Positions 29,314-40,754 are shown, counted from the stretch's first letter. The stretch is DNA of 64,000 nt from Aurantiochytrium sp. KH105 (GCA_003116975.1 BGKB01000198.1:1-64000); one strand, 5' to 3'. Notes: generated by a model not told the origin, from the letters alone. A program made the numbers and translations.

Positions 29314-31225
29314 CTTCATTCATTCACGGCAGCAGTTGCAGACAATGCCGCCAGCACTCAGCGTCCCCGTCGGGATGCTCGCGGGAACCGTCGAGGAAGC
29401 TCTCGCCCGCGTCTGCGCGCCTCTGCTTTGCACGTCGATAAGCCACCAGCCACCCCAGCCTCGCCTAAAGCGGGCCGGAATCTAGTTCCTCTGCCATGGC
29501 TGGCCAGTCAGTTGGCCGCTGCCGGGCCGTCTCGTTCTCCTTCCTGGCCATTCTCTCCTCGGCAAGCTGCAGTGGTGCTTGCAGCCCCAAGATTTCGCGA
29601 GGCACGCAAGTCCCTGCGACGGCCCGCCTTCGCCGCCGCAGCCCGAGCTCTCGCAAGCTGCGGCCCAAGCTGCTAGCTTTCGCCGTCTTCGTCCGCAGCT
29701 TCGCTCTGCTCCGGCCTGCTTTGCGTTGCCTCTCCGCATCCCGCGCCAGGCTCCCGGGGACGCCTTCTCCTTCTTCCTCCTTGCGCAAAAACTGACCAGC
29801 GTCCCGCGTCCCACCCCGCTCGCGCGCTTGATTTGATCCTCGCGCGCTCCCGCGATCGATCTCTCGCGTGCGCTCTCGCGCCATCGATCTTCGCGTGCGC
29901 TCTCGCGCGGCCTTCGCTCGCCTCCTCCTCCTCCTCCGCCCGCGCGCACGCGCACGCCGCGGCAGCGCGTGGCTCGCGGCGAGCGTGCACAAGCGCTTGG
30001 GTGCGCCAAAACGATGCAAGGCTTCTCGAGGCCAGGGCCCTCGGCCCGACCGACCACTGCCGTCCGCCGCCAGGCCCCGCGGCCGCGTCGGCACGCGTAC
30101 GCGCCGCGCCGCGCGTGACCTGCCATGGCTGGCGACCGGCCGAGCAGGCGAGCGAGCGAGCGAGCGAGCGACCTTGGCGGGCGTGCGTCTTCTGGCCGCT
30201 CGTGCCTGGGTGGGCCCGCGCGTGCCGTCCGTCCCGAGCCGTTGCGCTCTCAGGCTGGATAACAGTGTAATAAGGCGTCGGCGCTTTGCGGCAGAATTCC
30301 CCACACCTCGTAGGGGAAAGACACGAGCACCGCTTTGTGCAGGCAGGAGCTCGCGCTCGCCAGTTGGTTGGCAGCTGGCCGTCCGCCCGCCCGCCGCCAG
30401 CATCTTGCCGGCCAGGATAAGCGAAGACGAGAAAGAGGGCCGAGGTCGCCTCGAGCGGCGGTTGCTGGTAGCTTTGAGCGGCCTGGAATGCCTGAAATGG
30501 TGGCGAGGCGGTTCCGCGGAGCGTGGCGAGGCGTCCGCGAGCTTGAGCTTCCCCTCGGCGTCAGTTGCGCGAGCCAGGCACGCTTTTCGCAAACTTGACT
30601 TTATACAAGGGCAAATTTCCATTGATCGCCGGCCGTCCAGCTTCTCAGAAAAGCCCTCGTCCAGTTTCAAGACCTGGCTGGCTGGCCATTTTTTTGTTTG
30701 CTCGCTCACAAACTCTCCAACACCTCTTCACCTTTTCCGCGGCCGTCCGTCGACCATTGCAGCCAGCAGTGGCAGACAGCCTGCACCCAGACTTTTCCGC
30801 CGCCTGCTTCCCCTCTAGCTTCTCCCCTCGCAGGCCCCGATCCCCCCGCGCCCCTCGCGCTGCTCATCGTCCACGCCCTTTCTTTCCCTTCGCTTCCGAC
30901 GGCCAAGTGGGGGACGGCCTTCTTCCTTCCTTCCTCGCTCCCGCCTCGCCCAAGCGGCCGCGGCCAGGCTCCGTCCACCTCGCTCTCCAAGACGCTGGCC
31001 GCTCGCTCGCTCTCGCCCTCGCACGCACGTATCTGCATGCCAGGTTTCCCGTCCCTCGCCGCGTCCCTGCCCGCGTCCCTCGCCGCGTCCCTCTCCGCGC
31101 CGTGCATGCGCCTGATAAACAGGCAGGCGGGATCCGCCGAGTGACCAGACTTGGCAAAAACCGTAACGTACCAGCGACGCGCGTCCCGGCCGCTTGGCTG
31201 GACGGGCGCCTTCTCGACGGCGGCG

Positions 31226-32227
31226 ATGGCGCGCGCGCGCGCGGCAAACCCGCTCCGGCGGCGCGCGGCGGCGCCGGCGCCGCCGCTGCTGCCGCTGCTG
31301 CTGGTCCTGGCGGCGGCCGTGGCGGCAACGGCGGCGGCGGAGGCGGGATTCATGGCGGCCATGGCGGCGACGCCGCCGCAGCCGGCATCGCTGCTGTACT
31401 CGCTGCGCGTGGGCGGCGCGGGGGGCGGCCAGGCCGAGGCGGAGGCGCTCGAGGTCCGCGCGGGCGAGGACCCCGTGCTGGTGGCGCTCAGGTATTGCAG
31501 GGCGCACGGCATTGGCGAGGAAGGGTGCGCGCAGATCATGCAGCACCTGTGCCGCGACACCGACCTGCTGTGCCGGAGCCGCGAGAGCTTGGCGGGCAGA
31601 AGCCAAAAGGCGTCCGTCGTGGGCAGCGCCATGGCGTCGTGGCGCACGACGAGCCTGGACCTGGCCGGTCTTGGGGATCCCGTCGAGTGCGCTCTGGAGG
31701 TGCATCTCCTGGATAACGACGTCGAGAAGGATGTCGAGCTCGAGGGCAACGCCACGTACCTGGCGTCGCTGGTGTCGCTGCACTGTACGAATCTGGGCCG
31801 CTTTCGGCCTGCCTGCGTATGCCCGCCTGGGGTCCGCGCGGGGCTCGTGGAGGGCCTCGCGCAGGAGTCGGAACGGTATCGCTGGTCCGCGTCGAGCAGT
31901 CATTACGTGCGATTGGGTGTTGACGCTCGCGCCGACGCACACGAGATCCGCAGGGCGTATCGACGTGTATCAATGCATGTGCATCCAGACCGGCATCGTG
32001 CTGGTGAAGATCGCCGCGCTGCCGAATACCGCGCGACGCTCGTGAATGAGGCGTATGAGGTTCTAAGCAACGTGGATTCGCGCCGCGCGTACGATATTGA
32101 GCGGTTTGGGCGGCATTTTGTCGCGCAGACCGAGCTGCCACGGTATCGTGCCGAGGTATCGTCCGTCTTTGGCAGATTCGCTGGCGTTTCCATGGACGCG
32201 CACGGCAACATCAAGATTGTGCTTTAG
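31226..32227 (+). CDS. J-domain protein (DnaJ/HSP40 family), probably ER lumenal
   Basis: The 333-residue protein starts with a basic then hydrophobic signal sequence (PLLPLLLVLAAAVAATAAAEA). A lumenal region of about 200 residues with paired cysteines follows (HGIGEEGCAQIMQHLC, RFRPACVCPPG), then a J domain at about 230-305. The J domain contains the HPD tripeptide (H253-D255) between helices II (IRRAYRRVSMHV) and III (RATLVNEAYEVLSNVDSRRAYD), the element that stimulates HSP70 ATPase. The position of the J domain near the C-terminus and the absence of a G/F region or zinc domain make it a class C J-protein. No KDEL-type ending is seen. The ATG at 31226 is chosen because it begins the signal peptide; the frame is open from 31151. 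The rest of the protein is not recognised. Confidence 0.82.
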   Translation: MARARAANPLRRRAAAPAPPLLPLLLVLAAAVAATAAAEAGFMAAMAATPPQPASLLYSLRVGGAGGGQAEAEALEVRAGEDPVLVALRYCRAHGIGEEGCAQIMQHLCRDTDLLCRSRESLAGRSQKASVVGSAMASWRTTSLDLAGLGDPVECALEVHLLDNDVEKDVELEGNATYLASLVSLHCTNLGRFRPACVCPPGVRAGLVEGLAQESERYRWSASSSHYVRLGVDARADAHEIRRAYRRVSMHVHPDRHRAGEDRRAAEYRATLVNEAYEVLSNVDSRRAYDIERFGRHFVAQTELPRYRAEVSSVFGRFAGVSMDAHGNIKIVL

Positions 32228-33016
32228 ATTTGCCCAACGAACGAAGGAATGTATCAAGCAAAAGCGAGTAACCTTGGCAAACTTGGACGCTCGAGACCAA
32301 CTGTGGACGACGATGATCAGTAGACCAAAGCGGAGGCGGGGGAGAGCAAGGCGGAGAGCAAGGCAAGAAGTGCCCAAGCCATGGATGATGAGGAGCTAAA
32401 GAAAATAAGGAAAAAGAAAGAAGAAAGAAAGAGGCCAAAAGGGAAAAAGAAAAGCGAAATGCGTTTATAACATACAGCACCCAACGGGCGGAGAAAAGGC
32501 GGACAGGTGCAAGGGGTTGGTTGAGAGAAGAAGAGACGAGCAAAAGAGTCAGTCAGGCAAACAGGCAGGCAGGCAGGCGGGAAAGGTGAGAAGAAATAAG
32601 GAAGGAAGGTAGAAAGAATGTGGAGAGAGAGAGAGGCATCGAGAGATTCGCGCGAAAAACGAATCGAATAAAGGAATAAAGGAAAGCAAAACGAATCGAA
32701 CGAACCAAAGGCCTAGGCAGGTGGCGCAGACAGACGGACGGACGCAGCCAGCGATGCCATTCATCTTGCATCATGCATGAGTCAGCCAACGCATTGGCTA
32801 AACTCTTCACGACATGACTCGACTCACTGGCTGACTGTGGGAGGGGGGCCTGCGCCGCCTGCGAGTTCCTTTCGTTTTGTTTTGCGCTTTCTTTCCTGGG
32901 ACCCGGCCAGCAATTATTGATCGATTGCTTCATGCATTCAAGCTCACGATGCCTCGGCATGTTCTCTCCCTCTTTTCCTCCTTCCTTCTTTCACACCCTC
33001 TCAATTATCGTCATGT
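32228..33016. other. Convergent 3' intergenic region
   Basis: This 789 bp stretch lies between two converging genes. It is purine-rich on the plus strand, with GCAG/GGCA repeats at 32555-32580. No gene is seen. Confidence 0.6.
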
Positions 33017-34024
33017 TTATGGCTGCCACGTGGCCTTGGCCTCGTCCAGACGCGCGATCTGCGCCCTGGTGAGTGCCGGGAGAGACTCCTGGAGACGAAC
33101 GGCAATTTTTGCGAGAATCTTTGCCTCATCACGGTTGAGCCAGCGATCGTACTTGAGCATGCGCTTCAAGTGTTTGTCGATGGCGCGCTTGGGGCGGCGG
33201 ATGCCGCAAAAGTTGGCAATGTCAGAGATCGTCTTGAGGTCATGCGAGATGTAGACGCGTGTGATGTTCATGACCATGGCAATCTCGTCGGGCTTCCAGC
33301 GGCCCTGATCGTACTCCATCTCCTCGGCGAGGCCGGGGGAGCTGAAGCCGCCGGGGGATGCCGGGTCGGTCATGGACTCTTCATGTCGGCGCTTGGCCTC
33401 GAGGCAGGGGGCCTCAATCTCGAGCTCATCGCGGCCGCGCTTGGGGGCGGCGCCGCGGGTGTAGTGCACCTCGTGGGCAGCGAGCTGCTGGTGGTGGTGC
33501 TGCATGTCGACGGACGAGTTGGAGCCGGAGCTGACCGAAGCGGATCCCGAGGACCCGGAGGTGGACCGGCACACGGCGGCAGGCACAGGAGTTGGTGCAG
33601 GGCGACGGTTGTTTGCGTAAAAGTAGCCGGCAAAGCCCGGAATGGGGATCTTCTCGTACGAGGGCATGGCGCCTCCGTCGAGCTGGATGTCGTCTTCCTC
33701 CTTGATGTCGTCGTCCTGCTGGTCGTTGCCGGCGTCAATCTGGAGGCCGTCGTCGTTGTCGACGATGTTGTTGCTCTTGACGAAGGGGTCGGCGAACTGG
33801 AGGCCGTCGCCGATGAAGAAGTCGCTGTCGCCGCCGGCGGGGATCATGCGGCCAGCCGCGTTACCGTTGGCATCCACGGCGGCTGCGCCTGCGTGTTTCT
33901 CCGCGGGGAACTCGAGCACGTCGTCGCCAAAGGTAAAGTCCAGCCACTCGAGGTCGTCCTCGAAGCGCGCGCCGTCGTCCTCGTAGGACACGGCGCGCTG
34001 CTGCATGCCGGGCAGGATGCACAT
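33017..34024 (-). CDS. Unrecognised acidic protein with a Myb/SANT-like C-terminal helix domain
   Basis: I do not recognise a family for this 335-residue protein. The first 130 residues are very acidic (DDDIKEEDDIQLDGG), the middle is Ser/Gly/His-rich with a possible nuclear localisation signal (APKRGRDELE, EAKRRHEE), and the last 95 residues form a basic helical region. That region, GRWKPDEIAMVMNITRVY followed by ISDIANFCGIRRPKRAIDKH, resembles a SANT/Myb or homeodomain-like helix-turn-helix (Trp at the start, basic third helix). An acidic half plus a possible DNA-binding half would fit a transcription regulator; this is inference. The upstream DNA (34481-34730) is a long pyrimidine-rich tract. 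Confidence 0.72.
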   Translation of the reverse strand: MCILPGMQQRAVSYEDDGARFEDDLEWLDFTFGDDVLEFPAEKHAGAAAVDANGNAAGRMIPAGGDSDFFIGDGLQFADPFVKSNNIVDNDDGLQIDAGNDQQDDDIKEEDDIQLDGGAMPSYEKIPIPGFAGYFYANNRRPAPTPVPAAVCRSTSGSSGSASVSSGSNSSVDMQHHHQQLAAHEVHYTRGAAPKRGRDELEIEAPCLEAKRRHEESMTDPASPGGFSSPGLAEEMEYDQGRWKPDEIAMVMNITRVYISHDLKTISDIANFCGIRRPKRAIDKHLKRMLKYDRWLNRDEAKILAKIAVRLQESLPALTRAQIARLDEAKATWQP

Positions 34025-37000
34025 CTTGCTCGCTGCTCTCGCGCTCGACTCGACTCAACTCAACTCAGCTCCGCTCCGTCGCGCTGCGCTCGGTCAGGTC
34101 GCGGCTCTGCTGCTGCTCTCAGCCTGCGAGGGCGCGGCGGCCGGGCAGCTTCGCAGGCAAGGAAGGCGATCGATCGATCGATGCTCGTCTGCTCGAGGCG
34201 GCGGGCGCCAGGGACGCTTGCGCGCCGAGGTTCTTTCGCAGGCGCGCAGAAGGCGGCGGAAGTGCGTCTGCTTCCTGCTCCGCGGACGCTTCGGGTCAGC
34301 GCTTCGCGGCTCGCGGCGGGGCGCGACGGGGGGGGGCGGGGGCTCGCGCGTGCGTGCGTGCGTGCGTGCGTGGGTGGAGGCGCGAAGGCGCGAAGACGTG
34401 CGCGCGTCCGTGCTTGCGTGGAGATGCGCGCGGGGGCGGCGGATGATTTGGATTTGGCTGCTCGTGCCGGTGGCCGGTGCTTTCTTTTTTCTTTCTTTCT
34501 TTCTTTCTTTTCTTTTCTTTTCTTTTCTTTTTTCTTTCACGTTCCTCTCATTATACTTTTGTTACAGCTCGACCACTCCTTTCTTTCTTTCTTTCTTTTT
34601 TTTCGATTTCTTTTCTTTTTCCCTCTGTTTCTTTTCGTTCCTCCTTTTGGCAACGTAGCGCGTTTCAAACTTTTCCTTCTCGATTTGTCCTTTTCTTTTC
34701 TTTTCTTTTTTCCTCCCCGCCCGCTCACTCTTTCTTTCCTGCGCACCCGCCGAATCTGCCCCCAACCACCCACCCCGCGCGCCCATCCACGACAGACAGA
34801 CAGTAAGGGGCAAGAACGAAAGCAGCCAACCAACCGGCGCGAGTCGAGGTGGTCGAGGCGAGGCGAGTCGCGTCGCGCGATCCTCGGGAGGCGCGCAGCC
34901 GGCTGGCTGGCAGCGGCGCCTCCCCCCCTGCTTCCCGCCGCGCCGCGCGCCTGCTTCTCCCTGCTTCTCCCTGCTTCTCCTGCTTCCTCCCCGCCCGCCG
35001 CCCAAGTCCCCCGCTGACCTGCCTCGCGCCCCGCAGCGGCACCCGCCCCGCAGCCATCCCCGCAGCGCGGCCGTTTCCGCCGGAAAGACAGGCGCGAGGG
35101 AAACAGAGGGAGAAAGAGGGCATGGAAAGGGGCACGAGCGAGGGCCTGGTCAGGCCTTCTGCAGCGCGCTGCCTGCCTCTCTCGATGGTCGCTCGCAGTC
35201 GCGGGCAGGATCCGCGCCGGGCGACGCGCCGTGCGACGCGCCGCGCCTGGCTCGCCAGACCGGTCGCGGCGCAGGGCCAGGCGGGAGAACGCGCCGACCA
35301 GACTCCGCCTGCCCTTTCCGCCTTCGCCCTCGTTCCTCCCTCCCAGGCCGGCTTGAAAAAAGCCCTTCTTTCTCTGGTCTGTGCCGCCTCGCTCGACGCG
35401 GCGCAGCGCAAGTCGGGAATGGAGCTTCCTGCAAGTCGGTATCCACGCATTCTTCCCTTGTCGGCGAGCGGCGCAGCCAGCCAGCAGCAGCCAACCGACC
35501 AACCGCGTGGTTGCCAACTGCAACGAAGCGAAGTTGGATAGGCGCGGCCGGCTTTCGAGACCCCTTTTCTCTCGCTGGACTGCCTGCCTGCCTGCCTGCC
35601 CTCTTGCACGGCCGGGGACGGGGCGTGAGCCGGGAAGCGCGGCGTCCGTTGGCGTGCGTGCATCGGCAGCGCCGTGCGGCTGCGCGAAGTGGACTCTGCG
35701 GAAGAAGGCGGCGGCAGGAGAAGCCGCATCTGGCTGCGCAGCTTTTTACCATCCATGACGACGAGCGGCGAAGAGGCAGCGGAGCAAAAAACACGCCGGC
35801 GGGCGGCGCCCCGCAGACGCGACCGAAACGAGTCCGCAGCGCTGTCGCCTCCCAAGCGCGAGGCTGAGCTGCGTGGAGTACTGCGCGAAATATCCATCCA
35901 CTTTGTCCACTGGAAAAATATGCCCGCAGCGCCACCGAGCCGGTCATAGAGGCGACGCGACTAACGTTCCCGCTGCGCGTGCAAGGGGGGTAGCTAGCAG
36001 CTCATGCGCTGCATCCACCTGGGCTTAGGGTTTCCGTTACATATGCGGTAATAGTACCTCCTCCGGCTTGTTTGGACCTTGAGCTGAGCTTTTCCTGCGC
36101 GTGCTGAGGAGAAAGCACTGGTGAGGACGTCTGCGTTGCGTCACTTAAAGGAGAGAGCGTGTCCTGCTTCTCTCGACGAGTGGACGGCATGGCTGCGGGG
36201 GGCGCTGTCACGGGCCGCTGCGTGGTCCGCCGCTCCGGAAAAAAGTTGCGGTATGTGTGCAAATACGAGTTTTAGCAGCAACAGGGGTGGTGACAGAGGG
36301 TGGCGCAGCGGCACTCGCGGCGACGGTGGGGTCGCAAGCAGTAGCAGCCCGCAGTCCGCCCCCACAGCCTCCTTTTCGCGGGTGCAGCCCGCTTGCCAGG
36401 CAAAGCAGGTCCTTTCTTTTTCTTCCGACCACTGCTTTGGCAGGAAAGGCGGCTGGTTTTGGAGCTGCTTTTCGCGGGCGCGCGGGAGAAGCAACGCGCG
36501 CCCCGCAGCGCAGAAGAGCACACCCCTTGCGATAGGGGTGCGCGAGGGGTGCGCGCTACGCACAACTTTCGTTTTGCTCGGCGGCTACGGCCTGGGAGGA
36601 AAGAAAGAAGGGAAGCGTGTGGATGCTTGTTGTGGCTCCGCGCTAACAAAGTCTGTCCCGCTTAGCCGCGAGCCTGGTCGGTTCATGGCGACCGCCGGCC
36701 GACACTGCGTGTACGAGGGTTGCGTTTGCTTGGCATGGCGGCCGTGCAGCCGTGGCGTTTCTTCCTGCAGCCGCAGATGCGCGCCGTGTTTGTGTGTTGT
36801 CCTGCCTTTCATCTCCCTTGCTCCTCACAATGTTATTTATTGACAGATGATGACGGTTGGTCGCTGTCGCACGCTTCCCTGGTTGGGAAGGCTTTCCCGA
36901 TGGACTGCGCGCCAGTACTTTTTCGGGGAAGAGTTCCCGAGGCAAGCTTCCCAAAAGGGGACTTCCTCCTATTCATCTGCTGCTGCTAAGGCAGTTCGGC

Positions 37001-39860
37001 GATTTGGCACCACCGCAGCCGTCTCTGTGGGACCAGGTCACCTTTGCACGCTGGAGTGATAACACATAATTCCCGCAGCCAATGCTCCCTCAGCCGCTTC
37101 TGCCGCCGCCGCCGTGCTGCCACGGCCGCCGCGCCGCGCCGCGCCGCGCCGCGTTGCGTTGCGCCTCGAACCCGCGCCAGCTGCGGTTGACCGCTTCCCT
37201 TCCCCGCCCCACCCCGCCGCGGATTGGCGCGCAGCACAGCACTTTTCACCGAGCGGGCCGCCTGCCGCTGTCCGGCGAGCCGTAGAATGGCTTCTGGTGG
37301 CTAGAGAAGCACAAACCGCCCTCGCTGCGACCTTGCCGGGACAGACAGCCAAACAGCCAGACTGAAAGCTTTGCAAGATCGCGGAATCTGATCTTTAATG
37401 TTAACGCCTCTACTTTCGAGCCACCTGCCTGGCGAAGGCTCGTGATTCCATTTCATTTCATTTCATTTCGTTGCACCCTGCGCGCGAAAGCAGGAAAAGA
37501 AAAAGAAGGAAAGAATATGCCAATCTTCGCCGTAACGAAGCCGTCTTTTTACGCACGCTCGCCGTCACGAAAGCCTCGAAACATCGTTTCTTCGCGGCGA
37601 TGCGAACGTGCAAAGCAGTCCCAGCTTGCTCACTTGGCGGCCATTGCCGATCGACCTGACTCCAGCGCGTCAGCCGGTCCTCTCGAAGCGACGCAGCGTC
37701 GCCCAAAACGCACCAAAGCGAGCAACCAACCGACCGACCAACCAACCAACCAACCAAGCGGGTGACCGCAGACCATTCGTACGATCGATTCCGGCCAAGG
37801 CTCAGCTGCCCTTGCAGTGGTTGCTGCCTCGAGACGGAAGCGCCTGCGCGCTGGGAAGAAAGCCCTTTCCATCCAGAGAACAAGGCTCGGCCCGGGTTCC
37901 ACGGCGGAAAGCCCCGGCCCAGCGCGACAGCCGGCCCGGGCTCGGGAACGATGACGAGAATCGGGCGCGCGCATGCTCGAATGTATCTGTCAGTCCAAGG
38001 CAAGGCAAGGCAAGGCTAGGCAAGGCTAGGCAAGGCGAGCGCGAGAAGTCTGCCGCTTCCTCGGACTTCCCCGACGACCGGCGAGAAAGGATTTCTTTTC
38101 TTTCTTGCACAAGCAGCGACGGCAGCGATGTCCTGGCGGGTGGCGACAGGCGGGTCGGCGGTCGGAGGCGCGTGCGTAAGCCTACGAGCACCCACCCTTG
38201 CTCGCTCGCACGCTCGGCTGCGAGGAATCTCGTTGGTTGCAGGCTCGCAGCGAGCCAGGCATCACAAGAGAGCTGCGAAGGCCAGGGCGCTTGCTTGAGC
38301 CAGTGGCCGGTCGGTCGAGTCCTTGCGCGCTCCGCAAAATCCACGGACGACCGGGTCGTCGTCGCCGCCGTCGTTTTGGTCATCGTGCGTGTGCATACCT
38401 TCGACCGACCAGCGCAGCACAGCGCAGCACAGCGCAGCGCAGCACAGCAGCAGAGCAGCATAGCGCAGCGCAGCCAGGGCTCCGACGCGCCGGGGCGGCG
38501 CGGCCGGGTACGAGGATGTTGGGCAGTTTTCAGTCAATGTGTCGGAACGCGAATGAGATTGTTATAGAGCCTCCTTCAGAGGGACAGGTAGATCGTATGG
38601 CAGGTCACTGTCAGGCGCGGCCCCCGACCGGGGAGCGCTGCGAGCCAGTCGCCGCCGGCGGAGAAATTCCCCGAGAGGAGGGGCCTGCGCACTTTCTTTC
38701 TGCCGCTCCTTAGACGGTGGACTATCTTCGAGATGCCGCAGCCGGTCCGAGGGCAGAGATGGAAAAGGGATGAGATGGACTCTGGCCGCAATGGCCCCAC
38801 TCGGTACCCACCCGCCCTGATGGTGACGAGAATGGGGCTCGAACTGGCATCGCCCCCACCACCCTCCCTCTTCGGGAGAGTGCGCAGGATCGCCTTCTTT
38901 TTAGGCGAGATGGCGGGCCAAGAGAAGCATTGAAAAAGGCGGGGGCAGCCTGGCTGGCTGATCGCAAACGAAAGAAATTCTTGCAGGGTGCCGGCTAGGC
39001 TCCGAGGCGTGGCTAAAAGGAATGGTCAGCAGCATCACGCGCCTCGATCTGCCAGACCAGGACATTTTCCCCTGTGGTTGAGCAAGCCACGGGCCATGGG
39101 TGGCGGTCATCGGCCAGTCAGCCAGCTAGAAATTGAATTCTTTTTTCTTCGTAGTATAGATAGCTTAGTCCCTCTCCCAAAAGAGGAAATCAGTTTGTTC
39201 TTGAGAGAGGCTTCCCCTTTCAAAACAAAAAAAGATCATAGTCGAACGACTTGTGCTCTCTCTTTTCACGTCTCGACGAGAGGTCCCAAATGGAAATGCC
39301 GCCTTCACAGAGGCTGACAAAGAGGCTTTCCCTTTTCAAACAAAAAGAAGAAGAAAAAAACCAATTAGCCTACTTCAAGTTGAAGCATGGTGCAAGAAAC
39401 GGATATGCATCCATTTGCACCCCTGGGGTACGGCTTGTGGCCCGCTCCAGATCCTGCAGGCTACTCGGCCGATTCTCATCTGAATCTTGCCGAGCAAAAT
39501 TTTATAGTATACGCAATCGAAGAAAAGACCTGGCTCCGAGTGGGCAGTTGGAAACTAACTAGTATCGCCGCTCGTCGCATCGGCCCACTTCGTACGGTGC
39601 AATTGACCAGCCAGCCAGGCTATTTCATCGATCACTTACAAGTTGCATGCAGAGTCCTCGACTCAAAACTTGCCTCGTCAACCTTGTTATATTTCAACTC
39701 CAACTTTTTCCTCAGCCTTCGTCACAAACGAAGAATCTTTCCCCCTTGGAGAAAGAAGGTATAGGCATACAATCTGTGCCACGCTGCGTGGCGTTCTCGC
39801 CCCTTGAACGAAATCTGCCTCCTTAAACATGATTTCCGTTCCTGCCTCACGGCCAGGCTA
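34025..39860. other. Gene desert, GC-rich with simple repeats
   Basis: No credible gene is seen. The first part (34.0-35.9 kb) is GC-rich with GTGC units (about 34350-34373), a pyrimidine tract and CTGCTTCTCC units near 34950. Later parts contain TTCAT units near 37450, CCAA units at 37723-37757, GGCAA/GGCTA units at 38000-38038 and GCACA units at 38412-38450. From about 39.1 kb the sequence becomes clearly AT-richer. A 125-codon ATG frame at 39387-39764 has no recognisable domain. Confidence 0.55.
34481..34730. repeat. Pyrimidine-rich TTTC/TTTTC microsatellite block
   Basis: Three CTTT/TTTTC clusters (34481-34537, 34580-34605 and 34690-34710) lie in one 250 bp T/C-rich block upstream of the minus-strand orphan gene. 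Confidence 0.8.
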
Positions 39861-40689
39861 ACCCTGGCTAAATTTCGTCCCGTTTTTCGGGACGAAATCA
39901 TCGGCGAAATAGTTTTGCCGAAACGGGGTGTAGTCTCGGCCCGAAAAACGGGACGAAATATCTAAAAATCAGAAAAGTCATTGAAAGAAATACCCCAGAT
40001 CAAATTTAAATCTCGCGCGTTGGCATGGTTATTCCCACGATACCCCTCCGTCGCCATGCAAGTTTTCGGGGAGATTCATCCGGTAGACATGATCAAACAT
40101 GATCTGCAAAGTGGGTACTTGTTGGCATTGTAGCGGGAGCCTAACCACCGCTCTTCGTTGATAGCTGCGACGGCTGCATAGCCTTACCTTGGCGTCGCGT
40201 TGCGACGCGCAACGACGAGATCACCCAGCAGACGTGCCGCAGCTGTTCTCGCATCATCCTTCTTCGCGCTGTGGTCGGCAGCGCAAGTTCGTCCACGCCA
40301 TGACGCACGCCTTTGAGGATGGTGACGTGCGAGCGCCGCAGCAATAAATTCTCCGAGCGCAACGCAATTCTTAAATTTACTACACGAAACTCCAGTAAGA
40401 GGGTCTTAGTCATATTAGCCTTAATTAATTTCGTCCCGTTTTTCGGGACGAGACCTATTCTGACCAAATAGACCACTTTATACTCGCAGCCGCCAAGTCA
40501 GTCTTTCATCTAAATCTCAATCAGAAACACTTTTCAGAATCTCAAACTTTAGTATAGTAATCTAGACATGGAAACCTAGCTTTGCGCTCAATTTCATAAC
40601 ACGCGGTGTAGATCTGATCATGCCCAGACGGATAACGTGAGCAGAGATTTCGTCCCAATTTCGTCCCGTTTTATGTGGCTAGCCAGGGC
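39861..40689. mobile_element. Candidate non-autonomous DNA transposon (MITE-like) with TA target duplication
   Basis: The left end ACCCTGGCTA (39861-39870) and the right end TAGCCAGGGC (40680-40689) are inverted repeats matching at 9 of 10 positions. Both are bordered outside by TA (39859-39860 and 40690-40691), the target duplication made by Tc1/mariner-type transposases. The 829 bp between them is AT-richer than the surroundings. It carries several copies of TTTCGTCCCG and its complement, including a perfect 11 bp stem with a TTTTT loop at 39872-39898. A minus-strand frame at 40141-40476 (111 codons) shows no transposase motif, so the element would be non-autonomous. Only one copy is seen in the window, so mobility is inferred from structure. 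Confidence 0.5.
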
Positions 40690-40754
40690 TAATGTTGAAA
40701 GATGTACTTATTTTGTAAAAAAGGAAAAAAAGAGGCAGACTGTGCTACACTGCG

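Larger units (their letters stand above)
27780..31225. other. Gene-free 3.4 kb interval
   Basis: The segment separates the 5' ends of the DAHP synthase (-) and J-protein (+) genes. It contains a GC/GA dinucleotide tract, a five-copy 22 bp repeat and an ACTC microsatellite. From about 29.4 to 31.2 kb it is very GC-rich. Long frames there (for example 29465-30709 minus and 30565-31716 plus) encode Arg/Ala/Ser-rich peptides without domains, as expected from base composition alone. No gene is seen. Confidence 0.6.

Noticed and set aside
29465-30709. Long minus-strand open frame (414 codons), and a plus-strand frame at 30565-31716
   Set aside because: Both encode Arg/Ser/Ala-rich low-complexity peptides with no domain. 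In very GC-rich DNA stop codons are rare, so long frames arise by chance; the second also overlaps the J-protein gene.
33170-35017. 615-codon plus-strand frame overlapping the acidic orphan gene
   Set aside because: The Val/Gly/Leu-rich then Phe-rich translation is the antisense of an acidic Asp-rich gene followed by a pyrimidine microsatellite; no domain.
38821-38896. tRNA-like minus-strand sequence with GTTCGAGCC (B-box-like) and a terminal ACCA
   Set aside because: The T stem does not pair and no matching acceptor strand exists at the expected distance, so no cloverleaf forms. A tRNA-derived SINE is possible, but there is no A box.
39387-39764. 125-codon ATG open frame in the AT-rich part of the desert
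   Set aside because: No recognisable domain, atypical composition and no supporting context; it may be chance or part of a decayed insertion.
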